The notes beneath the pieces were generated by a model. The model was not told the origin of the DNA and did not search any database. It worked only from the letters and a program-made list of their open reading frames with translations. A stretch of 64,000 bases of DNA from an uncultured Lachnospiraceae bacterium (GTDB taxonomy: Bacteria > Bacillota > Clostridia > Lachnospirales > Lachnospiraceae): assembly GCA_949948715.1 (NCBI GenBank), contig CATLGW010000001.1, positions 62,001 to 126,000 on the forward strand, written 5' to 3'. Positions 26,999 through 36,873 of the stretch are shown here, piece after piece (positions within the stretch are counted from its first letter, which is position 1; each line of letters opens with the position of its first letter). The translations under genes were made by a program, and so were the position numbers.

Positions 26999-27907
26999 GT
27001 GGAGGAGTTTCGTTTTCAGATCACGGAGGAGATGGAGGGGGAGAGGATTGACAAATGCGTCAGTCTGTTGACGGATTCCCTGTCCCGCTCCTACATTCAA
27101 AAGCTGATTAAGGAGGAGAAGGTGCTTGTCAATGACAGGCCTGTGAAGGGAAGCTGCCGCGTGAGAACGGATGACGAGGTGGCTTTCTTTTTGCCGGAGG
27201 CGGAAGCCCCCGACATCTGTCCGGAGGATATTCCCCTCACAGTCCTCTATGAGGATGCCGATGTCATTGTGGTCGATAAGCCCAAGGGGATGGTGGTTCA
27301 TCCGGCGCCGGGGCATTACAGCGGCACGCTGGTGAACGCGCTGATGTACCGCTGCGGGAAGGAACTGTCTGGCATAAACGGATGTCTGCGCCCCGGTATT
27401 GTCCACCGCATAGACCGGGACACCACGGGCTCTCTGATCGTCTGCAAAAACGACAGGGCTCACCGGCTGATCGCGCAGCAGCTCAAGGAACACAGCGTCG
27501 GCAGGAAATATCATGCAATCTGCTGCGGCGTGGTAAAGGAGGACGAGGGGGTCATAGACCGGCCCATCGGCAGGCATCCCACGGAGCGCAGGCGTATGGC
27601 GGTGAATGAAAGATGCGGGAAGCGGGCTGTGACTCACTACAGGGTGCTGAAACGCTTTGAGAAATACACCTATATAGAGTGTGAGCTTGAGACGGGCAGA
27701 ACCCATCAGATCAGAGTGCATATGGCGAGCATCGGTCATCCCATTCTGGGGGACGAGGTGTATGGGGCCAGAAAATGTCCCTTTCGGCTGGAGGGGCAGA
27801 CGCTCCACGCCAAAACCCTGAGCTTTGCGCATCCCTCCACGGGAGAGCGGGTGGAGGTGGACGCGCCGCTGCCGGAGTACTTTGAGGAGCTGCTTAAAAA
27901 GCTGTGA
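26999..27907 (+). CDS. rluD: RluA/RluD family 23S rRNA pseudouridine synthase
   Basis: A 302-residue enzyme with an N-terminal S4 RNA-binding domain (RIDKCVSLLTDSLSRSYIQKLIKEEKVLVND by its key residues) and the synthase domain. The catalytic Asp is in GIVHRIDRDTTGSL. KYHAIC, ETGRTHQIRVHM and HPILGDEVYG follow. lspA-rluD is a conserved Firmicute pair. GTG 26999 is preferred because AAGGAG ends only 1 nt before ATG 26990 but 10 nt before the GTG. The exact target uridines cannot be told from sequence. Confidence 0.93.
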   Translation: MEEFRFQITEEMEGERIDKCVSLLTDSLSRSYIQKLIKEEKVLVNDRPVKGSCRVRTDDEVAFFLPEAEAPDICPEDIPLTVLYEDADVIVVDKPKGMVVHPAPGHYSGTLVNALMYRCGKELSGINGCLRPGIVHRIDRDTTGSLIVCKNDRAHRLIAQQLKEHSVGRKYHAICCGVVKEDEGVIDRPIGRHPTERRRMAVNERCGKRAVTHYRVLKRFEKYTYIECELETGRTHQIRVHMASIGHPILGDEVYGARKCPFRLEGQTLHAKTLSFAHPSTGERVEVDAPLPEYFEELLKKL

Positions 27908-27943
27908 GGCGTTTTCCGACCTTCCAAAACTTCCGGAAACCAG

Positions 27944-27972
27944 TTGCGAAACTGACAGAAATAACGTATAAT
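27944..27972 (+). promoter_or_regulatory. Sigma-A-type promoter for the cytidylate-kinase-like gene
   Basis: TTGCGA (27944-27949), 17-nt spacer, perfect TATAAT (27967-27972). The transcript would carry a leader of about 205 nt. Confidence 0.7.
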
Positions 27973-28089
27973 AAAGTAAAGGCAGACTCCCCTGGGCGGG
28001 ACACCTTTGGCATCATGCTGCTGCATTACAGAAAAGTCCAGCTAAGATATGTCAGGAATTATTTTTACAGCATCCGCCCGTCCAGTGCC

Positions 28090-28132
28090 CGTAACAATGA
28101 CCGGCAAAGTTTTTGAGACGGTCATTGTTACG
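28090..28132 (+). promoter_or_regulatory. Perfect 14-bp inverted repeat in the leader of the kinase-like gene
   Basis: CGTAACAATGACCG (28090-28103) and its exact complement CGGTCATTGTTACG (28119-28132) flank a 15-nt AT-rich loop. It lies 55 nt before ATG 28187. No U-run follows, so it is either an RNA structure or an operator-like palindrome. Confidence 0.6.
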
Positions 28133-28186
28133 TCGGTTATGGTACTGGGAGGGCAGATGCGGAACTTAAATAAGGAGGGCTTGCGA

Positions 28187-28813
28187 ATGAATACAGTGAT
28201 TACAATAGGCCGTCAGTTCGGCTCCGGCGGACGGGAAATAGGAGAAAAGGTTGCGGAGTACTTCGGCGTCAAATGCTATGACAAGGAGCTTCTCAGCCGC
28301 GCCGCCAAGGAGAGCGGCTTCTGTGAGGAGATGATACAGAACCATGACGAGAGGCCCACGAACTCGTTTCTGTACAATCTGGTGATGGATACTTATTCTT
28401 TCGGCTATAATGCCTCCTCCTTTGTGGATATGCCCATCAGCCATAAGGTGTTTCTGGCGCAGTTTGATACGATCAAGAAGATCGCGGAGGAGGGTCCCTG
28501 CGTGATTGTAGGGCGTTGCGCGGACTATGCCCTGGCGGATTACAAAAATTGCATACATCTGTTTATTTTCGGCGACGAGGAGTCGAAGGTGAAACGGGTT
28601 ATGGAGAAATATGACCTGAAGGAAGACAAGGCCCGCGACATGATCACCAAGAAGGATAAGCAGAGACAGAGCTATTACAACTATTATTCCTCCAAGAAAT
28701 GGGGCAGGGCAAACAGCTATGATCTGTGTATCAACAGCAGTGTCCTTGGCGTGGAAGGTACAGTGAAGCTGATCACCCAGTATGTGGAAGATTTTGAGAA
28801 GAAGAACGGCTAA
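28187..28813 (+). CDS. Cytidylate kinase-like family protein
   Basis: A 208-residue P-loop protein of the cytidylate kinase-like family (AAA_33/Cytidylate_kin2 type). It starts VITIGRQFGSGGREIGEKVAEYFG, with GSGGREIG as a variant P-loop, then YDKELL, CVIVGRCADYAL and DLCINSS. It is distinct from housekeeping Cmk, and the true substrate is not established. A paralogue of similar length lies at 42230. ATG 28187 follows AAGGAGG at 8 nt. Expressed from its own promoter with a long structured leader. Confidence 0.85.
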   Translation: MNTVITIGRQFGSGGREIGEKVAEYFGVKCYDKELLSRAAKESGFCEEMIQNHDERPTNSFLYNLVMDTYSFGYNASSFVDMPISHKVFLAQFDTIKKIAEEGPCVIVGRCADYALADYKNCIHLFIFGDEESKVKRVMEKYDLKEDKARDMITKKDKQRQSYYNYYSSKKWGRANSYDLCINSSVLGVEGTVKLITQYVEDFEKKNG

Positions 28814-28850
28814 GATCCGTTTGGCCTGACCCGTGGGGAAGGATTTTGTT

Positions 28851-28900
28851 GGGAGCTGTTTTGCGGTCGAGGCAAGACTGCAGGACAGCTCCCGTTTTTT
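28851..28900 (+). terminator. Factor-independent terminator
   Basis: GGGAGCTGT (28851-28859) pairs with ACAGCTCCC (28885-28893), followed by G and six T. It separates the kinase-like gene from the histidine kinase gene. Confidence 0.8.
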
Positions 28901-28935
28901 GGGTAATAATTGTATGAGTTTTGGAGGAACCACCG

Positions 28936-31900
28936 ATGATTAAGAGAAAGAAGTCATGGCAGAATATAGGTTACACCCTGATTCTTTTGGTCGCCGTTCT
29001 CGTTTTGTTTTTCTGGTATACGAAGCAGAACAGCGGACGAATCGAGCGCCAGAATCTGAACTATGCCGCAGACTCCGCCGAGCAGATGGCGGAGCATATT
29101 GAGAACGAGCTGGACAATGGGCTAAGCCGGATCAGCACCTATGCGCACCTGTTGGGCGAGAGTCTGTCGGAGCCGGAGGTGAGCACAAGGGAACTGAGAG
29201 ACATGGTGGAAAATTCCCTGTTTGATGTCTTCCGGTTTACGGGTGCGGAGGGGATCGGTTATACGGCGGAGGAGGAGCGCTATGACGACTCCGGGGAGGA
29301 TTATTTCCAAAGGGGTATGAACGGGGAGAGCGGCGTCGCCGTGATTTTTGGTTCCGACGGCGGTGAGCAGACCGTAGTGAATTTTTATTCCCCTGTGTAT
29401 TATCAGGGGGAGGTCATCGGTGTGCTCCAGGGTTTATACTCGGCGGAGGCATATCTTCAGAGTATGCTGTCCACCACCTATTTCGGGGAGGATGCGGAGG
29501 TTTTCCTCTGCACAAAGGCGGGTGTTGTCATTGCCAGTTCCGAGGGTGCCATGAACGATGACAGGCTGCTGGACACTCTGTATCAGAACAATATGATTGA
29601 CGACGATGCGTATCAGGGCGCCAGAGCGGTGTTTGAGAACGGGGGAAAGGGCTCTTTCCTGTGTGATTCAGCATGTGAGACGGACAATATCTGCGTGATC
29701 AATCTTTCCAGAAGCGGTTATGTCCTGGTACATATGTTTCCCAAGAGCGTGACCCAGGAAATGATCAGGAACGCTAACCGCATCGGCATTATATTGGAGT
29801 TCTTTCTGATCACGCTGTTTATCGGCTATATTATTATACTGTTGATTCAGGCGGGCAGGGAGAAGAAGCGCTTGGCTCATGAAAACAGAGAGATGGGCTA
29901 TGTGATATCCGGAGTCAACACCATTTTTTCCCGATTTGTCATGGTGGATTTTGAGCAGGACACCTATCAGTATCTGGCGGAGACCAAGCCGGAGCGCCCG
30001 GATTTTCCCACAAGCGGCAGATATGCGGACTTTGCGGATTATCTCAGATCCTTTCTCATAGAGGACAGCGACCGGGAGAAATTTGCGGAGCTCTTGAAGA
30101 AGGAGACTGTGATCGAGCAGTTGGGGGAGACGGGCACGGATATCCGCTATGAGTATCATATTCAGTTGGAGGGCAAGGCGGAGTGGGAGCATATGAATAT
30201 CGTCTGCCTGGAGCGCAGGGAGGGCAGAGCCGCCAAGGTACTGTGCATCCGGCGGACCACCACGGAGTCGAAGGAGAAGGAGCTGCAGATCCAGGCGGAG
30301 ATCTCCATCGCCAACCGCAAGGAGCGTCAATATCTGGTGGCCATCAGAGAGAATTCCATCTGTACCTATGACTTTAACCTGACCAGGGATTTGATAGAGT
30401 CCGATATTCTTCACACGGTTGACGGACAGTCTTTGTCTTTGCTGGGCCGGGTGGGACTGGAGACTCCCTGCAGGGCTTCGGAGTGGTTTGAGCGCTGGAA
30501 AGAATGCGTGGCGGAGGAATCCAGAGAGGAGTACAGTATCTCGGCCAATGTTTCCTATCTGCAGGAATGCTTTGACCGCGGTACCGCGGAGGTCAGTCTT
30601 GAATATTGGTACAATGATACGGCGGAGGTGAAGCGCTGCGTCCGCCAGTCTTACATTATGACCAGGGATGACGGTTCCGGGGATGTGGTGGTTATGGTGG
30701 TGATGAAGAATATTACCGATCAGGTGCGGCGGCAGATGGAGCAGACCCAGGCTCTGCAGGACGCTCTGATGCAGGCCCAGCACGCAAACAGGGCCAAGAC
30801 CACCTTCCTGTCCAATATGTCCCATGACATCCGCACTCCCATGAACGCCATTATCGGATTTACCACCATAGCGGTGAGCCATATTGACAATAGGGATCAG
30901 GTAAAGGACTGCCTGCAGAAGGTTCTCTCCTCCAGCAATCACCTGCTCAGCCTGATCAACGACATCCTGGATATGAGCAGGATCGAAAGTGGGAAGGTAC
31001 AGATCAAGGAACAGGAGTGCAATATCTCCGAGCTCATGCACAACTTGGTCAACATTATACAGCCTCAGGTGAAGGCAAAGCAGTTGGAACTGTTTATAGA
31101 CACCTTTGACATTGCCAACGAGGACGTGATTGCGGACGCTCTGAAGCTGAATCAGGTGTTTGTGAATCTGATGAGCAATGCGGTGAAATACACTCCCGCA
31201 GGGGGCATGATCAGCTTCAAGATCATGCAGAGCACCACCTTCCGGCACGGGTACGGCGATTATGTGTTTGTATTGAAGGATAACGGCATCGGTATGTCGC
31301 CGGAGTTCGTGGAGCATATCTTTGAGCCCTTCGAGAGAGAATCCACCACCACTCAGACCGGCATACAGGGCACGGGCCTGGGTATGGCCATCACCAAAAA
31401 TATCATAGACATGATGGGAGGCACTATCTCCGTCAAGAGCGAGCTTGGCAAGGGTAGCGAATTTACGGTGGAGCTGAGCCTGAAGCTGCAGGATACGGAG
31501 AAAAATGCGGAGCAGATCAAGGAGCTTGAGGGATTTCGCGCGCTGGTGGTGGACGATGATTTTGACACCTGCGAGAGCGTGAGCAAGATGTTAAAGCAGC
31601 TTGGGCTGCGGGCGGAGTGGACCACCTCCGGCAGGGAGGCCGCTTTTAGGGCAAAGATAGCCCACGATGAGGGCGATTCGTACCACACCTATATTTTGGA
31701 CTGGCAGATGCCGGAGACCAGCGGGATTGAGACTGCCAAGAAAATCCGCAAGGCGGTGGGTGACGAGGCGCCGATCATAATTTTGACGGCCTACGAGTGG
31801 ACGGATATCGAAGAGGAGGCCAAGGCCGCGGGAATTTCGGCCTTCTGTGCGAAGCCCCTGTTTATGTCCGATCTGAAATCCGTATTGTTGGCGGCCAATC

Positions 31901-32331
31901 ACCTGGTGGACAAGGAGGAGAAGGCGGCTGCCTGGACCCAGGCCGATTTTAACGGAAAACGGGTGCTCTTGGTGGAGGATATCGAGTTAAACCGCGAGAT
32001 CGCACAGGAGATTCTGCAGGAGATCGGTTTTGTGGTGGAGTCGGCTCCGGACGGTACGGACGCTGTGGCCATGGTGAAGGCGTCCCGGGAGGGCTATTAC
32101 GACGCGGTGCTGATGGATGTGCAGATGCCTATAATGAACGGTTACGAGGCCACCAGGACCATTCGGTCCCTTCCCCGAAGGGATGTGGGAACTCTCCCCA
32201 TCATCGCCATGACGGCCAACGCACTGGAGGAGGACAAGGAGGCGGCCCTGAAAAGCGGCATGAACGCCCATATTGCAAAGCCCTTCAACGTGGATGATTT
32301 TATCGGAGTGCTGGGGAAATTTCTGGGGTGA
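28936..32331 (+). CDS. Hybrid sensor histidine kinase with two receiver domains
   Basis: A 1131-residue protein. Membrane segments at about residues 13-31 and 286-309 enclose a Cache-like extracellular sensor. A cytoplasmic PAS-like region of about 300 residues follows. The HisKA box is FLSNMSHDIRTPMNAI with His630, and the ATPase domain has NQVFVNLMSNAVKY, DNGIGM and GTGLGMA. Receiver 1 carries Asp922 (YILDWQMP) and receiver 2 Asp1061 (AVLMDVQMP), so an internal phosphorelay is likely. There is no HPt domain and no DNA-binding partner nearby; the output is unknown. ATG 28936 follows GGAGG at 8 nt. It forms a single-gene unit. Confidence 0.92.
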   Translation: MIKRKKSWQNIGYTLILLVAVLVLFFWYTKQNSGRIERQNLNYAADSAEQMAEHIENELDNGLSRISTYAHLLGESLSEPEVSTRELRDMVENSLFDVFRFTGAEGIGYTAEEERYDDSGEDYFQRGMNGESGVAVIFGSDGGEQTVVNFYSPVYYQGEVIGVLQGLYSAEAYLQSMLSTTYFGEDAEVFLCTKAGVVIASSEGAMNDDRLLDTLYQNNMIDDDAYQGARAVFENGGKGSFLCDSACETDNICVINLSRSGYVLVHMFPKSVTQEMIRNANRIGIILEFFLITLFIGYIIILLIQAGREKKRLAHENREMGYVISGVNTIFSRFVMVDFEQDTYQYLAETKPERPDFPTSGRYADFADYLRSFLIEDSDREKFAELLKKETVIEQLGETGTDIRYEYHIQLEGKAEWEHMNIVCLERREGRAAKVLCIRRTTTESKEKELQIQAEISIANRKERQYLVAIRENSICTYDFNLTRDLIESDILHTVDGQSLSLLGRVGLETPCRASEWFERWKECVAEESREEYSISANVSYLQECFDRGTAEVSLEYWYNDTAEVKRCVRQSYIMTRDDGSGDVVVMVVMKNITDQVRRQMEQTQALQDALMQAQHANRAKTTFLSNMSHDIRTPMNAIIGFTTIAVSHIDNRDQVKDCLQKVLSSSNHLLSLINDILDMSRIESGKVQIKEQECNISELMHNLVNIIQPQVKAKQLELFIDTFDIANEDVIADALKLNQVFVNLMSNAVKYTPAGGMISFKIMQSTTFRHGYGDYVFVLKDNGIGMSPEFVEHIFEPFERESTTTQTGIQGTGLGMAITKNIIDMMGGTISVKSELGKGSEFTVELSLKLQDTEKNAEQIKELEGFRALVVDDDFDTCESVSKMLKQLGLRAEWTTSGREAAFRAKIAHDEGDSYHTYILDWQMPETSGIETAKKIRKAVGDEAPIIILTAYEWTDIEEEAKAAGISAFCAKPLFMSDLKSVLLAANHLVDKEEKAAAWTQADFNGKRVLLVEDIELNREIAQEILQEIGFVVESAPDGTDAVAMVKASREGYYDAVLMDVQMPIMNGYEATRTIRSLPRRDVGTLPIIAMTANALEEDKEAALKSGMNAHIAKPFNVDDFIGVLGKFLG

Positions 32332-32362
32332 GTCCCGGCGGATGAAAAAAACCAAAAATATC

Positions 32363-32391
32363 TTGACACGGGACGGCCCCTGTGCTATGAT
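32363..32391 (+). promoter_or_regulatory. Consensus sigma-A promoter for rplU-prp-rpmA
   Basis: TTGACA (32363-32368), 17-nt spacer, TATGAT (32386-32391). Confidence 0.85.
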
Positions 32392-32397
32392 GTCACA

Positions 32398-32505
32398 GTA
32401 TGCCGCATAACGAGGTAAAAGCTTTTCCGCAGTCGGAGAACACCGTAGTTAGCGAGTAAATGAAGGAAGCAGACCGCGGAATTCATGAATAGGAGGTGCC
32501 TTAAT
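32398..32505 (+). ncRNA. Ribosomal protein L21 leader region
   Basis: About 108 nt of leader between the promoter and rplU. It contains the self-complementary AAAAGCTTTT and several CCG/CGG arms. Its position matches the L21 leader known upstream of rplU in Firmicutes, which is thought to mediate autoregulation. The consensus was not checked, so the identity rests on position. Confidence 0.45.
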
Positions 32506-32811
32506 ATGTACGCAATTATTGTAACCGGAGGGAAGCAGTATAAGGTTTCCGAGGGAGACGAGATCATGGTTGAGAAGCTCGACACGGAAGCCGGACAGAC
32601 TGTTACCTTTGACAGGGTGGTGGCGGTGAGCGACGATACCCTCAAGGTGGGATCGGATGTCGCAGGCGTGACCGTATCCGCTACCGTTATGGAGCAGGGC
32701 AGAGGTAAGAAGGTCATTGTATACAAGTACAAGAGAAAGACCGGATACCACAAGAAAAACGGCCACAGACAAGCATACACCAAGGTCAAGATTGACAAAA
32801 TAAACGCGTAA
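32506..32811 (+). CDS. rplU: 50S ribosomal protein L21
   Basis: A 101-residue large-subunit protein beginning [14 protein letters not shown] and ending with the [21 protein letters not shown] signature (key residues K-GY-KK-GHRQ-YT). ATG 32506 lies 8 nt after AGGAGGT. First gene of rplU-prp-rpmA. Confidence 0.98.
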   Translation: MYAIIVTGGKQYKVSEGDEIMVEKLDTEAGQTVTFDRVVAVSDDTLKVGSDVAGVTVSATVMEQGRGKKVIVYKYKRKTGYHKKNGHRQAYTKVKIDKINA

Positions 32812-32815
32812 GCGT

Positions 32816-33160
32816 ATGACCACGGTAATCGTTAGCAAGGACAGTCAGGGGTGCTACAGGAGCTTCCTCTGCATGGGCCATGCCGGCTATGCCCGAAGAA
32901 GGCTTTTCGGAGAGTCGCCGGATATACTGTGCGCCGCAATATCGGCGCTGGTGATCGGGACGCTTAACTCTCTGGAGGAGCTTGCCGGGGAGAAGCTTGC
33001 GGTGACGCAGAACGAGGCCACGGGATTTATCCGTTGTGATTTTGGCGGACCGTTGCAGGAAAAGTCGTCCTTTTTGATGGATTCCCTTGTCTTTTCGCTG
33101 GAGAATCTGAGCAAAGAGTATGGCAGGCAGTATTTACAAGTAAAATTCGAGGAGGTGTAG
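32816..33160 (+). CDS. prp: Ribosomal-processing cysteine protease Prp
   Basis: A 114-residue cysteine protease that cleaves the N-terminal extension of L27. His22 in MGHAGYA and Cys39 in DILCAAIS form the catalytic pair. It lies between rplU and rpmA, the standard Firmicute order. ATG 32816 comes 4 nt after the rplU stop without a clear ribosome site, so it probably relies on coupling. The substrate is the next gene. Confidence 0.95.
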   Translation: MTTVIVSKDSQGCYRSFLCMGHAGYARRRLFGESPDILCAAISALVIGTLNSLEELAGEKLAVTQNEATGFIRCDFGGPLQEKSSFLMDSLVFSLENLSKEYGRQYLQVKFEEV

Positions 33161-33163
33161 ACC

Positions 33164-33448
33164 ATGTTTCAATTTAACCTTCAGTTTTTCGCTCATAAAA
33201 AGGGTGTGGGCTCTACCAAGAACGGCAGAGATTCCGAGTCCAAGAGATTAGGTGCGAAGCGGGCTGACGGCCAGTTCGTAAAGGCGGGAAATATCCTTTA
33301 CAGACAGCGCGGGACCAGGATTCATCCCGGCGTAAATGTGGGTATTGGCGGAGACGATACTTTGTTCGCGCTGGTGGACGGCGTTCTTCGCTTCGAGAGG
33401 AAGGGGAGAGACCGGAAGCAGGCTTCCGTGTATCCCGTGGAGAAGTAA
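33164..33448 (+). CDS. rpmA: 50S ribosomal protein L27 with cleavable N-terminus
   Basis: A 94-residue protein. The N-terminus MFQFNLQFF precedes [15 protein letters not shown]; the LQFF-A site is the known Prp cleavage motif, giving a mature protein that starts with Ala10. The rest ([28 protein letters not shown] by its key residues) is a typical L27, whose N-terminus reaches the peptidyl transferase centre. It starts 3 nt after prp behind GGAGG. Confidence 0.98.
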   Translation: MFQFNLQFFAHKKGVGSTKNGRDSESKRLGAKRADGQFVKAGNILYRQRGTRIHPGVNVGIGGDDTLFALVDGVLRFERKGRDRKQASVYPVEK

Positions 33449-33467
33449 TACCGGTACGGGTTCTCAG

Positions 33468-33502
33468 GGCTTCAAACATCTTGTTTGTTTGAAGCCTTTT
33501 TT
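33468..33502 (+). terminator. Factor-independent terminator after rpmA
   Basis: GGCTTCAAAC (33468-33477) and GTTTGAAGCC (33487-33496) are followed by six T. Confidence 0.9.
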
Positions 33503-33520
33503 ATCATAAAGGAGAAATAA

Positions 33521-34804
<1,284 letters not shown>

Positions 34805-34839
34805 CGGGCAGGGCCATGGCCCGGAAAGGTGTGGAGACT

Positions 34840-35166
34840 ATGAATTTGACCAGCAAGCAGCGAGCATATCTGATGAGCCTGGCGAATGAACTGCAGCCGG
34901 TGTTTCAGGTGGGAAAGGCGGGGCTGAGTCCCGAGGTCACAGAGGCAGTGAGCGAGTGCTTTCAAAACAATGAACTGATAAAGCTGGGGGTCCTGAAAAA
35001 CTGCGGGGAGGATCCCGCGGCCATTGCAAAGACCCTGGCGGAGAGGACCAGATCCACCGTGGTTAAGGTGATAGGGAAAAAAATCATCCTCTATCGAAAA
35101 AATGCCGACAAGCCCAGGATTGATTTGGACAGGATGCCCAGGAGGGAACTGTCGGACCGGGATTAA
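34840..35166 (+). CDS. yhbY: YhbY family CRM-domain RNA-binding protein
   Basis: A 108-residue protein with one CRM domain: LTSKQRAYLMSLANELQPVFQVGKAGL (key residues LTxKQR, P-FQ-GK-G), then LIKLGVLKNC and the IGKKIILYRK strand. It associates with pre-50S particles. ATG 34840 matches the family start; the frame is open to 34801. It sits between obgE and nadD, as is common in Firmicutes. Confidence 0.95.
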   Translation: MNLTSKQRAYLMSLANELQPVFQVGKAGLSPEVTEAVSECFQNNELIKLGVLKNCGEDPAAIAKTLAERTRSTVVKVIGKKIILYRKNADKPRIDLDRMPRRELSDRD

Positions 35167-35180
35167 GGGAGAACATCGTT

Positions 35181-35795
35181 ATGCCAAAGATCGGAATTAT
35201 GGGAGGCACCTTCAATCCTGTGCATATGGGACATCTGGCGCTGGCTCAGTGGGCCCTGGAGGAAGAGGGGCTGGATCAGGTGTGGTTTATTCCTACGGGA
35301 TGTTCCTATATGAAGCGGGAGCAGGACATTGTGCCCAAGTGGGACCGCTATCAAATGACGTCCCTGGCCGTGGCGGGCAACGACAGGCTGCGCTGCCTGG
35401 ACGTGGAGGTCAGACGGGAGGGACGCACCTACAGCTATGAGACCCTGGAGCTTCTAAGGGAGGAATACCCGGAGGATAATTTTTACTTTATCTTTGGGGC
35501 TGACTGCCTGTTTGCCATTGAGACCTGGAGAAATCCCCAGCGGATTTTTGACGGGTGCAGCGTGATCGCCGCCGTGCGGGGGGAGACCTCCCGGGAGGAA
35601 ATGGAGCGAAAGATCGAGGAGCTGAAGGACAGATACGGCGCGGATATCATTCTGATGCCTTTTATGAATCTGGAACTATCTTCCACGCATGTCCGGGAGC
35701 TGGTGAAAGGCGGCAGAAGCGTCCGTTACCTGGTGCCGGAGGCTGTGGCCGCCTATATTGAGGAAAAGGGTTTTTATCGAGATGAAGACGAATGA
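35181..35795 (+). CDS. nadD: Nicotinate-mononucleotide adenylyltransferase
   Basis: A 204-residue enzyme that makes deamido-NAD from nicotinate mononucleotide and ATP. It shows GGTFNPVHMGHLALAQ (residues 8-23, with the HxGH motif) and LSSTHVREL near the C-terminus. It starts 14 nt after yhbY behind GGGAG and overlaps yqeK. Confidence 0.97.
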   Translation: MPKIGIMGGTFNPVHMGHLALAQWALEEEGLDQVWFIPTGCSYMKREQDIVPKWDRYQMTSLAVAGNDRLRCLDVEVRREGRTYSYETLELLREEYPEDNFYFIFGADCLFAIETWRNPQRIFDGCSVIAAVRGETSREEMERKIEELKDRYGADIILMPFMNLELSSTHVRELVKGGRSVRYLVPEAVAAYIEEKGFYRDEDE

Positions 35796-36363
35796 CTTGA
35801 GCAAGATCAGAAAGGCGATGGAGAAGGCCTTGGATGCAAAGCGGTATGAGCACACCCTGGGGGTGGCTTACACGGCTGCGGCGCTGGCCATGCGGTACGG
35901 CGAGAATATCAAAAACGCTCAGTTGGCGGGATTGTTGCACGACTGCGCCAAATGCCTGAGCGACGAGAAAAGACTCTCCATCTGCAAAAAGCATAACATC
36001 AGCATCAATGAGATTGAAAGGCGCAATCCCTTTTTGCTGCACGCCAAGGTGGGCAGCTTTTTAGCAATGGACGAGTATCGTGTGACGGATCCGGATGTGG
36101 TGAACGCCATCCTGAACCACACCACGGGAAGACCCTGCATGAGCGCTCTGGAGAAGATCGTGTTTGTGGCGGACTATATCGAGCCCGGCAGGAAGCACGC
36201 TCCCAATCTCAGAGAGATCAGGAAGCTGGCTTTCGTGGATTTGGACGAGGCGCTGTTGAAAATCCTGGGAGACACACTGGTCTATCTGGAGGAGGGCGGC
36301 GGAGAGACGGATCCCATGACGCAGAAGACATACGAGTATTACTGCGGAGAAAGACACGGATAG
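35782..36363 (+). CDS. yqeK: HD-domain Ap4A hydrolase YqeK
   Basis: A 193-residue HD-superfamily phosphohydrolase that splits diadenosine tetraphosphate to ADP. Metal ligands are visible in RYEHTLGVA, LLHDCAK (the HD pair), LLHAKVG and LNHTTG, with Asp in VADYIEPGR. ATG 35782 overlaps nadD by 14 nt; a TTG at 35758 is also possible. The nadD-yqeK-rsfS order is standard. Confidence 0.95.
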   Translation: MKTNDLSKIRKAMEKALDAKRYEHTLGVAYTAAALAMRYGENIKNAQLAGLLHDCAKCLSDEKRLSICKKHNISINEIERRNPFLLHAKVGSFLAMDEYRVTDPDVVNAILNHTTGRPCMSALEKIVFVADYIEPGRKHAPNLREIRKLAFVDLDEALLKILGDTLVYLEEGGGETDPMTQKTYEYYCGERHG

Positions 36364-36384
36364 ACGGGAAGGAGAGGGAAACAG

Positions 36385-36762
36385 ATGGAACATCAGACAG
36401 GGAGATCTCTGGAGGCGGCAAGGCTTGCCATAGCCGCCCTGGAGGATAAAAAGGCGGAGGACATCAGGGTGATTGATATCAGCCGGGTGACCGTGATCGC
36501 CGATTACTTTATTATAGCGGGGGGCGGCAATAAGAGCCAGATCCAGGCCCTCTGCGACAATGTGCAGGAGAAGCTTGGCCGGGCGGGATTTCCTGCCAGA
36601 CAGACGGAAGGGTATGATACGGCTAACTGGGTGTTGCTTGACTTTGGCGATGTGATCGTGCACATTTTCGACAAGGAGAACAGGCTTCTCTATGATCTTG
36701 AGAGAATCTGGGGCGACGGGAGAGCGGTGGAGCTCTCGGAGCTGAAGGGTTCTGCAGAATAA
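36385..36762 (+). CDS. rsfS: Ribosomal silencing factor RsfS
   Basis: A 125-residue protein that binds L14 on the 50S subunit and blocks subunit joining when nutrients are low. It shows KKAEDIRVIDIS, ADYFIIAGG, ROS-equivalent NKSQIQALCDNV, GYDTANWVLLDFGDVIVHIF (key residues WxLxDxGDVxVHxF) and the LERIWGD end. Last gene of its operon, followed by a strong terminator. Confidence 0.97.
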   Translation: MEHQTGRSLEAARLAIAALEDKKAEDIRVIDISRVTVIADYFIIAGGGNKSQIQALCDNVQEKLGRAGFPARQTEGYDTANWVLLDFGDVIVHIFDKENRLLYDLERIWGDGRAVELSELKGSAE

Positions 36763-36767
36763 GGAAA

Positions 36768-36806
36768 AGCGGGGGACGCAAAAATATCGTCCCCCGCTTC
36801 TGTTTT
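36768..36806. terminator. Bidirectional terminator after rsfS
   Basis: AGCGGGGGACG (36768-36778) and CGTCCCCCGCT (36788-36798). A T-rich run follows on the + strand, and on the minus strand the stem is followed by TTTTCC. Confidence 0.85.
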
Positions 36807-36808
36807 AC

Positions 36809-36851
36809 ACGCGGGATCGGACTGAAGTATCCTCTCAGTCCGGTTCCGCGT
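36809..36851. terminator. Second hairpin, probably for the minus-strand DUF378 gene
   Basis: ACGCGG, CGGACTGA then TCAGTCCG, CCGCGT form a two-part stem. It lies 22 nt past the stop of the minus-strand gene and lacks a clear T-run. Confidence 0.5.
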
Positions 36852-36873
36852 CCTGGCGCAAGCGGATAACCGT

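Noticed and set aside
27904-28116. 70-codon open frame between rluD and the kinase-like gene
   Set aside because: It spans the promoter and leader, has no ribosome site and no recognisable motif.
28049-28186. Longer N-terminus for the cytidylate-kinase-like protein
   Set aside because: The extension reads through the palindromic leader; ATG 28187 has an ideal ribosome site and the family starts there.
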